Both the position numbers and the translations under genes were made by a program. A stretch of DNA of 18,605 nt from JACPAB01 sp964366725 (GTDB lineage: Bacteria; Patescibacteriota; Minisyncoccia; 2-02-FULL-40-12; GWA2-44-9), in NCBI GenBank assembly GCA_964366725.1, contig CAYIUL010000006.1, positions 1 to 18,605 on the forward strand. Reading direction: 5' to 3'. The stretch's first letter is position 1. Every line of letters begins with the position of its first letter. Below the pieces are notes generated by a model that saw only the letters and a list, made by a program, of their open reading frames with translations, was not told the DNA's origin and ran no database searches. Below, piece by piece: positions 14,268 through 18,605 of this stretch.

Positions 14268-14827
14268 TGGAGGACAGGGTCAAAAATTTCATCAATACCG
14301 TTATATTTGTGTCCCGGATATTTTCGGGCCTTAAGGATAAATTTCTGGCGCGGAAATTATACGATAAGCTGTCCGATTTTGTGGCTGTCTATTCTCTGCC
14401 CCCTAGAGATAACGTCGCACAATATAATACTACTCTTTTAACTGCCGTGGATGCCTTGTTGGAGCTTTTGGATTATCTGGAGCATAGCAAAACAGTCGCC
14501 ATCGCTCCCCTTCTGTATGCTCGCAGGAGCTTGTTCTCATTCAAGCTTCAATCAATGCGCATTCCGGCTAAGCCCGAAGTTGCAGAAAAGGAGAAGAAGG
14601 AAGTTTCCCCGGCCCCAAAACAAAAAAAAGAAGTTTCCGTAAGCGGTAATAAAGAAAGAATATATAACTACATAAAACATTCGCCGAACTCCCGCACCAA
14701 AGACATCGTCTACGAATTCAGCGTCTTGTCCGACCGGACGGTCAAACGGAACCTGAAGGAGCTTATCAGCGAAGGCCTTGTTAAGAAGTCATCAAAAAAT
14801 AATGCTGTATTTTATAACATTGTATGA
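14267..14827 (+). CDS. Winged-helix DNA-binding protein with N-terminal helical domain
   Basis: 186 residues. The N-terminal domain (1-98) is all-helical and could be a four-helix bundle. A charged Lys/Glu/Pro linker (100-125) joins it to a C-terminal winged helix (127-186) with the recognition region LSDRTVKRNLKELISEGLV (154-172), resembling MarR/DeoR-type or replication-type wings. It is probably a transcription regulator. It is translationally coupled to the secreted protein upstream (TAATG) and the nucleotidyltransferase downstream (ATGA), which suggests it controls or senses the same process. No ligand can be named. Confidence 0.75.
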   Translation: MEDRVKNFINTVIFVSRIFSGLKDKFLARKLYDKLSDFVAVYSLPPRDNVAQYNTTLLTAVDALLELLDYLEHSKTVAIAPLLYARRSLFSFKLQSMRIPAKPEVAEKEKKEVSPAPKQKKEVSVSGNKERIYNYIKHSPNSRTKDIVYEFSVLSDRTVKRNLKELISEGLVKKSSKNNAVFYNIV

Positions 14828-15543
14828 TTAAGGGCGTTATTCTCGCCGGCGGCCGGGGCACCCGTCTTTGGCCGGTCACGAAAGTTGTCTCCAAACATTT
14901 GCTTCCGGTCGGCGACAAGCCGGTGATTTACTATCCCGTTATGACCCTCAAGAACGCGGGCATCAAAGACGTTCTTGTTGTCTGCGGGACAGAGCATACC
15001 AATCAGTATATGCAGCTTCTCGGTTCAGGCGAAGAATTCGGGCTTAACTTTTCTTATACCATTCAAAAAGAACCGGCCGGCATCGCTCAAGGTTTGGGAT
15101 TGGCAAAGTCATTTGCCGATGGCCGCCCGGTCGCCCTTATTCTCGGTGACAACATTTTCGGTGACGATCTATCCGGCGCCGTTAAAAAATTCTCCAAAAA
15201 AGAAAAGGGAAGCATGGTGGTTTTAAAGCAGGTGCCCGACCCGAAAAGGTTCGGCGTGGCTTCTTTCCGCAAGGACGGCACTATAAAGAATGTCGTCGAA
15301 AAACCAAAAAGCCCGCCTTCCAACTGGGCCGTGACGGGATTTTACCTCTACGACAATCGCGTCTTCGACATCATCAAAAACTTAAAGCCGTCCGCTCGGG
15401 GCGAATACGAGATAACCGACGTGAACAACTGGTATATAAAAGAAGGCACAATGGACCACATCAAAGCCAAAAAGTATTGGGTAGATGCCGGCACATTCGA
15501 ATCCCTCCACCTCGCCAACCTCCTCGTCCGCAAGAAGAAGTAG
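14824..15543 (+). CDS. RmlA-like sugar-phosphate nucleotidyltransferase
   Basis: 239 residues of the glucose-1-phosphate thymidylyltransferase type. The signature ILAGGRGTRLWPVTKVVSKH (6-25) binds the nucleotide. LLPVGDKPVIYYPV (26-39), LILGDNIF (metal Asp), VEKPKSPPSN and YWVDAGT near the end are all typical. It makes dTDP-glucose (or a related NDP-sugar) from dNTP and sugar-1-phosphate, the first step to dTDP-rhamnose and other surface sugars. It is shorter than classical RmlA of about 290 residues and lacks the C-terminal regulatory extension, like the short archaeal and CPR forms. No other rml genes are in the window. Confidence 0.9.
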   Translation: MIKGVILAGGRGTRLWPVTKVVSKHLLPVGDKPVIYYPVMTLKNAGIKDVLVVCGTEHTNQYMQLLGSGEEFGLNFSYTIQKEPAGIAQGLGLAKSFADGRPVALILGDNIFGDDLSGAVKKFSKKEKGSMVVLKQVPDPKRFGVASFRKDGTIKNVVEKPKSPPSNWAVTGFYLYDNRVFDIIKNLKPSARGEYEITDVNNWYIKEGTMDHIKAKKYWVDAGTFESLHLANLLVRKKK

Positions 15544-15545
15544 CT

Positions 15546-15588
15546 GATTAACGACACGGCGTGTCGTTAATCTAAAATTGTGGATAAC
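15546..15588 (+). repeat. Palindrome/DnaA-box module, copy 1
   Basis: 12-base arms (15546-15557 and 15561-15572) around GGC, then TGTGGATAA (15579-15587), the reverse complement of the DnaA box TTATCCACA. It sits between the convergent nucleotidyltransferase and helicase genes. On the minus strand its GTTATCCACA begins with the G of the helicase TAG stop. It matches copy 2 over about 43 bases with one difference. Confidence 0.9.
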
Positions 15589-17150
15589 TATAGCTCCCCA
15601 AGCTTCTTTAGGCGCGACCTTATGCCTCCGGATTGTCTTCCTAAGAGGTGCGCGATTTCTTTTGTTTTTTTCCCATCGCTATAATATTTCAAGAGTATTT
15701 GCTCCTCTTCTTTGTTCCAAGGCTTATAAGCATTTGAATGCTTGGCGCGAATCGTCCCAACTGAATATGCTTTTCCTATTGGTGTAGGAATGGAATCTGT
15801 TTTTCCTCCGCAAGACTTTATAAAATTATTCGCTATTTTAAGCAGGTCTTCTTTTGGCGATTTTAAGAATTTTGCTTCCAATTCTTTTGATGCTTGCTGA
15901 AAAGCATAATCTTTAGCTTTCACTACAGGATGAACAGTAAGAGATTTGTCATTATACGAAGCTAACATAAGACCATTAAGTGTTCTGACTCGTGATAATG
16001 CCACATATCCTTGCCCCTCTACAAAAGCCTCGCTTAAATCAATGAAAGCCGCATCTAAGGACATCCCCTGACTTTTGTGGATTGTTATTGCCCAGGCTAA
16101 GCGAAGCGGTATCTGTTTTATTGCGGCAATTATCTCCCCGTTTTCTTCAATTGACCATTCCATTGGCTCGGCAACTATTACTTTGCCTTCTCTGGTTTTA
16201 ATAACGGGGAGCCCTCTTTCCTTATCAAGACCCATAACAGTGCCCAATGTGCCATTTACAAAACCAAGCTTTGAATTATTTTTCGTAAACATTACAACTG
16301 ATTTGAGTTTTAATTCTAAGTGTTCCGGAGAAAGGCAGCCGCGCTTTAAGTGTTGAATCAAAAGGGCATTGCCCCTCTCTTCCATATCAAAAAAATTAGA
16401 CTTTCCTTCCAGTTTTTGTAATTCCATGGAATTAATGCGGTCTACATCCTCGTTATGAGTAAAAAGTTTGGTAATATTCATGTCTTTCGAGGCCATTGTA
16501 ACCAAACGCTGATTTAGGCATTCACGATGTTCTATCGAAATCGAACCTGATCGTATCGCTGATAATAATTGAAGAAAATTCATCTCTGATTGCCGGTGTT
16601 GCTCAGACAAGTAGCAGACTGAGAGGTCCGCAGGGGTCCAAGCCGGAGAATTAAAGGCAAATTGCATGGGCTCATTCTCGAGCAGGGCGGCAGCAGAGCT
16701 ATTATTATGAGAGATAACAGGCGGCAGTTGGAAGAAATCGCCGACTAATATGACTTGAATTCCACCAAATGGAGCAGCTGAACTTCGGACTGCTTTGCAA
16801 ACCCTATCCACTGCCATTAAAGTTTTTCCATCGAGCATGGATATCTCATCGATAATCAATGTGTGGGCTTTCTTTATTCGCGCCGAAACTTTTCTATTTG
16901 AGCTGATACGTTTGATGTCCCAGGGCGACAGTTCTTTCTTTATACCGATCCCACTCCATGAATGAATAGTCATACCACCAATATGAGTTGCCGCAATTCC
17001 CGTAGACGCTGTAATAGCCGGCTCTATACGATATTTTCTGAGATGGGCGATAAAACAATTGATTACGTGAGTTTTGCCCGAACCCGGTTCTCCTGTCAGA
17101 AAAACATTAGCGCCGGTCTTTAATATTGAAAGCGCAATTTCTTGAGTCAT
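15588..17150 (-). CDS. Pif1-like helicase with C-terminal Myb/SANT-like HTH
   Basis: 520 residues from ATG 17150. A GTG at 17183 would extend it but lies inside the palindrome, so I reject it. Superfamily 1B motifs are Walker A GEPGSGKT (20-27), Walker B LIIDE (98-102), VGDFFQLPPV (136-145), ITIHKSQGMSLD (355-366) and YVALSRVRTLNG (382-393). The first 400 residues form the 5'-3' DNA helicase core. The last 50 residues (PWNKEEEQILLKYY and following, 477-520) look like a Myb/SANT-type DNA-binding helix bundle. Such fusions occur in CPR genomes. Pif1 enzymes unwind G4 and stalled-fork DNA and also drive Helitron-type transposition. It lies 64 bases downstream of the transposase gene, same strand, and may share its transcript. 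Confidence 0.9.
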   Translation of the reverse strand: MTQEIALSILKTGANVFLTGEPGSGKTHVINCFIAHLRKYRIEPAITASTGIAATHIGGMTIHSWSGIGIKKELSPWDIKRISSNRKVSARIKKAHTLIIDEISMLDGKTLMAVDRVCKAVRSSAAPFGGIQVILVGDFFQLPPVISHNNSSAAALLENEPMQFAFNSPAWTPADLSVCYLSEQHRQSEMNFLQLLSAIRSGSISIEHRECLNQRLVTMASKDMNITKLFTHNEDVDRINSMELQKLEGKSNFFDMEERGNALLIQHLKRGCLSPEHLELKLKSVVMFTKNNSKLGFVNGTLGTVMGLDKERGLPVIKTREGKVIVAEPMEWSIEENGEIIAAIKQIPLRLAWAITIHKSQGMSLDAAFIDLSEAFVEGQGYVALSRVRTLNGLMLASYNDKSLTVHPVVKAKDYAFQQASKELEAKFLKSPKEDLLKIANNFIKSCGGKTDSIPTPIGKAYSVGTIRAKHSNAYKPWNKEEEQILLKYYSDGKKTKEIAHLLGRQSGGIRSRLKKLGEL

Positions 17151-17172
17151 ATTTGAGTTTAATATCGAACCT

Positions 17173-17214
17173 ATTAACGACACGGCGTGTCGTTAATCTA
17201 AAACTGTGGATAAC
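17173..17214 (+). repeat. Palindrome/DnaA-box module, copy 2
   Basis: 11-base arms (17173-17183 and 17187-17197) around GGC, then TGTGGATAA (17205-17213). It lies between the transposase and helicase genes. On the minus strand GTTATCCACA follows the transposase TAA stop with no gap. Nearly identical to copy 1. Confidence 0.9.
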
Positions 17215-17886
17215 TTAACTTTCCAGGGTCATTGCCGGATCTATTTGGATGTCTTTCATATAATTTTCTGTAAGTTTTTTGTAGTCATTATCGTTTCCCA
17301 AGATCTCTCTAAGAATACGCATATTCAAAATGGATGGGAAGTTTTTAACTCCCAAATAATCCAGGTGACTGCTCCAGCGATAAGTTTTAAGAAACTCAAG
17401 AGTCTTCTTCGGATTTGATATCTCGTTTTCTCTCCATTCCGGGTGCGAAAGATCTAATGGGTTAAAGTGGATATAAAAAGGCAGGTGAAGAAAATGAGTT
17501 TCGTCGGATATCAATATATATTTATATGGTCCTTGGAACAGAACCCCAGTTCTTTCGTTTTTCTTATTGAAATATTTTGCATATCCCATGTTGATTTTTT
17601 GCATGAACAAGGAAATCCCATTCTCTACTCTCGGAGAAAGTAATAGGTGATAGTGATTTGGCATTAAACAAAAAGCCAGAATATCGACCAACAGTTGCCG
17701 AGGTTTTTTGTTCACTTCGGCTGTTTTGCCGTCAGAGCCATACTTATTAAACTTATGAAAGGTTGTTCCCACCCTCTCTTGGTTATTAAACTCATAAAGA
17801 TCGTGTATAAACCTTAGGTGATCCTGCTTGTCTTCAAATATTGTTCTTTTATCAACCCCGCGGTTTAAGACATGATAGATTTCCAT
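17215..17886 (-). CDS. REP-associated tyrosine transposase (RAYT, Y1/HUH family)
   Basis: 223 residues from ATG 17886. A longer in-frame extension to 17991 runs back through the palindrome and promoter and is rejected. The domain begins with YHVLNRGVDKR (4-14). MPNHYHLLL (75-83) is the HUH motif (H78, H80), and GYAKYFNKKNERTGVLFQG (101-119) holds the likely catalytic Tyr (Y102 or Y105). YIHFNPL and YRWSSH (169-174) are further family hallmarks. It is predicted to nick and rejoin single-stranded DNA at hairpins. The usual Arg after FQG is Pro here. Palindromes at both sides of the gene fit RAYT biology. Its promoter contains copy 3. Confidence 0.9.
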   Translation of the reverse strand: MEIYHVLNRGVDKRTIFEDKQDHLRFIHDLYEFNNQERVGTTFHKFNKYGSDGKTAEVNKKPRQLLVDILAFCLMPNHYHLLLSPRVENGISLFMQKINMGYAKYFNKKNERTGVLFQGPYKYILISDETHFLHLPFYIHFNPLDLSHPEWRENEISNPKKTLEFLKTYRWSSHLDYLGVKNFPSILNMRILREILGNDNDYKKLTENYMKDIQIDPAMTLES

Positions 17887-17892
17887 AGAGCC

Positions 17893-17922
17893 AATATAAC
17901 GACACCCCGTGTCGTTAGTCAA
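17893..17922 (-). promoter_or_regulatory. Transposase promoter with palindrome filling the spacer
   Basis: Minus strand: TTGACT (17922-17917), 18 bases, TATATT (17898-17893), then 6 bases to the ATG at 17886. The 21-base palindrome (17917-17897) fills the space between the two hexamers, so any protein bound to it would exclude RNA polymerase. Predicted leaderless. Confidence 0.7.
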
Positions 17923-17935
17923 CAGGTTATCCACA
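17897..17935. repeat. Palindrome/DnaA-box module, copy 3
   Basis: 9-base arms TAACGACAC (17897-17905) and GTGTCGTTA (17909-17917) around CCC. A DnaA box TTATCCACA (17927-17935) lies 9 bases to the right, in the opposite orientation to that in copies 1, 2 and 4. Confidence 0.85.
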
Positions 17936-17953
17936 GGTTGGGGTTCGGGAGGG

Positions 17954-17982
17954 TTGACAGCAAAAACTCTGTTTGATAAATA
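17954..17982 (+). promoter_or_regulatory. Possible plus-strand promoter toward the structured region
   Basis: A consensus TTGACA (17954-17959), 17 bases, and TAAATA (17977-17982) preceded by TGA as an extended -10. It would start RNA near 17989, covering the long stem-loop and copy 4. The -10 itself is weak. Confidence 0.35.
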
Positions 17983-18010
17983 ACGAGGCAAGAGGCAAGG
18001 TGGCCTCGTT
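17982..18010 (+). other. Hairpin with 8-bp stem
   Basis: AACGAGGC (17982-17989) and GCCTCGTT (18003-18010) pair across a 13-base loop. A short T-run follows (18014-18018), but no plus-strand gene ends here, so a terminator role is doubtful. Its 3' arm shares three bases with the long stem-loop that follows, so the two compete at the edge. Confidence 0.5.
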
Positions 18011-18125
18011 GAATTTTTATAATCTGCTGCGATTTGATAGGAATGCCCGATTCTATCCCTCCTGAATTTGGTAGTCCGCTATATTTTTAATATGATTAGA
18101 TCGTAGCAGGTTATGAGGATTTAAC
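18008..18125 (+). ncRNA. Long stem-loop, candidate structured RNA or transposon-end hairpin
   Basis: 18008-18038 pairs with 18095-18125 over 31 consecutive positions, 23 Watson-Crick and 8 G-U when read as plus-strand RNA, around a 56-base loop. On the minus strand the eight become A-C mismatches, so the structure is specific to the plus strand. There is no coding frame. The next base begins the copy 4 palindrome. Whether it is transcribed is unknown. Confidence 0.5.
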
Positions 18126-18168
18126 TTCTAACGACACCCCGTGTCGTTAGAATAAAACTGTGGATAAC
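18126..18168 (+). repeat. Palindrome/DnaA-box module, copy 4
   Basis: 12-base arms (18126-18137 and 18141-18152) around CCC, then TGTGGATAA (18159-18167). Just outside the core the arm pair is C-G, where copies 1 and 2 have A-T, so pairing is kept. The module includes the -10 and start codon of the next gene. Confidence 0.9.
18148..18153 (+). promoter_or_regulatory. -10 element TAGAAT, predicted leaderless GTG at 18160
   Basis: TAGAAT overlaps the right arm of the palindrome and ends 6 bases before GTG. There is no clear -35; its expected place (about 18125-18130) is the left arm of the palindrome and the base of the long stem. Confidence 0.5.
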
Positions 18169-18605
18169 TGGAAAAATATTTTCAGAAGCTGGCGGGGCGT
18201 GCCGGTTTTAATTTTGATCATTTTGGCCGGTTTGTGGCTTGGTTCCCAATGGACCCCGCTCTTTAATTCAGAGGCGCGAAAGATTAAAAAGTTGGCCGAA
18301 GAGCTGGAAAGACCATACCGGGAGGACAAATACGGCGGCAAGACGCCGGAAGAGACATACGACCTCTTTATTTCCGCATTAAAGGCCGGAAATGTGGAGT
18401 TGGCGAGCAAGTATTTTGAGCCCTATGCTCAAGATAATTGGTTGGAAACCTTAGGAAAACTTGAACAAGAAGGGAAAATCCAGAAACTCATTGGAGAGTT
18501 AGAATATGGAAAAACGGTTTGGAGGAAAAAAGATACAAACGAGGATGGGGTAATTAGTTTTGAATATGAAACCGTTCTGAAAGAAAGTTCCCAGGTTGAT
18601 TATGA
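18160..18605 (+). CDS. Membrane-anchored protein, 3' partial
   Basis: At least 148 residues; the frame runs off the window end. It begins with GTG inside the DnaA box (GTG GAT AAC TGG). After a short basic N-terminus comes one TM segment (about 14-31, VPVLILIILAGLWLGSQW). The soluble, charged domain that follows has KTPEETYDLFISALKAGNVE, a helical pattern common in lipoprotein-like or exported domains of unknown function. I do not recognise the family. No in-frame ATG lies near the TM segment; an internal GTG further in would leave the hydrophobic segment almost at the N-terminus. Codon usage is coherent to the end. Confidence 0.7.
   Translation, partial: MDNWKNIFRSWRGVPVLILIILAGLWLGSQWTPLFNSEARKIKKLAEELERPYREDKYGGKTPEETYDLFISALKAGNVELASKYFEPYAQDNWLETLGKLEQEGKIQKLIGELEYGKTVWRKKDTNEDGVISFEYETVLKESSQVDY

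Larger units (their letters stand above)
15546..18168. mobile_element. Putative RAYT + Pif1 helicase region with palindrome/DnaA-box modules
   Basis: Two minus-strand genes (HUH transposase, then Pif1-like helicase) lie between four copies of one palindrome, each beside a perfect TTATCCACA. Copies 2 and 3 bound the transposase gene, and copies 1 and 2 bound the helicase gene. REP-associated tyrosine transposases are known to act on short palindromes placed around their genes, so this layout fits a REP/RAYT-type unit that may include the helicase. I see no clear target duplication, so the true ends are unknown. Confidence 0.5.

Noticed and set aside
15588..15787. Plus-strand frame starting beside copy 1 of the DnaA box
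   Set aside because: Antisense to the helicase C-terminus; no recognisable protein.
17151..17183. Longer helicase start at GTG 17183
   Set aside because: It lies inside the palindrome arm; the ATG at 17150 gives the normal domain start.
17206..17418. Plus-strand 70-residue frame beginning GTG GAT AAC at copy 2
   Set aside because: Antisense to the transposase gene. The shared start codons come from the repeat, not from a gene.
15546..18168. CRISPR array
   Set aside because: The repeats are palindromes with irregular spacing of hundreds to thousands of bases; there are no uniform spacers and no cas genes.
15546..18168. Replication origin
   Set aside because: Four DnaA boxes alone are suggestive, but no dnaA, dnaN or AT-rich unwinding repeat is present and each box belongs to a palindrome module.

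Overview
The window looks like chromosomal DNA of a small-genome bacterium, most likely Candidate Phyla Radiation / Patescibacteria (Parcubacteria-like). The reasons are the tRNA-prfB-ftsE-ftsX order, a DUF5671-type membrane protein, many short membrane-anchored proteins with Pro/Thr/Ser-rich linkers, short 71-nt tRNAs, very few Shine-Dalgarno sites, and a Pif1-like helicase beside an HUH transposase. This placement rests on gene style only. TGA is used as an ordinary stop and an RF2 gene is present, which argues against the UGA-recoded lineages.

Layout. 1-810: tRNA-Gly(CCC) on the minus strand, a leaderless HNH endonuclease gene, and tRNA-Thr(CGT), whose 5' end contains the HNH stop codon. 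812-3173: an RF2 gene (prfB) that starts directly after the tRNA CCA and lacks domain 1, then ftsE and ftsX in a tight operon. 3239-5845: a small unknown gene with terminator, tRNA-Gln(CTG), a 2H phosphoesterase, a CYTH-domain protein, and an HTH protein. 5953-7646: three envelope genes (2-TM coiled-coil protein, secreted coiled-coil protein, small single-pass protein) ending in a terminator shared with a convergent GDPD-like gene. 8479-10189: small membrane protein, dCMP deaminase, DUF5671-like protein. 10208-13826: anchored FKBP, GH1 beta-glycosidase, EamA-type transporter and a second clan-A-like glycoside hydrolase, which look like one operon. 13839-15543: secreted Cys-containing protein, winged-helix protein and RmlA-like nucleotidyltransferase, joined by overlapping start and stop codons.

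15546-18168 is the most unusual part. A RAYT/Y1-type HUH transposase gene lies directly upstream of a Pif1-like helicase gene, both on the minus strand. Four copies of one palindrome (TAACGACAC, 3 bases, GTGTCGTTA) punctuate the region, each within about 10 bases of a perfect DnaA-box sequence (TTATCCACA). Both genes end exactly where such a module begins. Two copies lie within or against the promoters of the transposase gene and of the last, partial gene. Between copies 3 and 4 lies a 31-bp stem-loop whose only non-Watson-Crick pairs are G-U. An HUH enzyme plus a Pif1 helicase plus hairpin ends recalls Helitron-type or REP/RAYT systems; mobility is inferred, not shown.

A second theme is translation initiation. 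At seven genes a good -10 hexamer ends exactly 6 bases before the start codon, so RNA should begin at or next to the A/G of ATG/GTG. These mRNAs are predicted to be leaderless. prfB may become leaderless in another way, by tRNA 3' processing.
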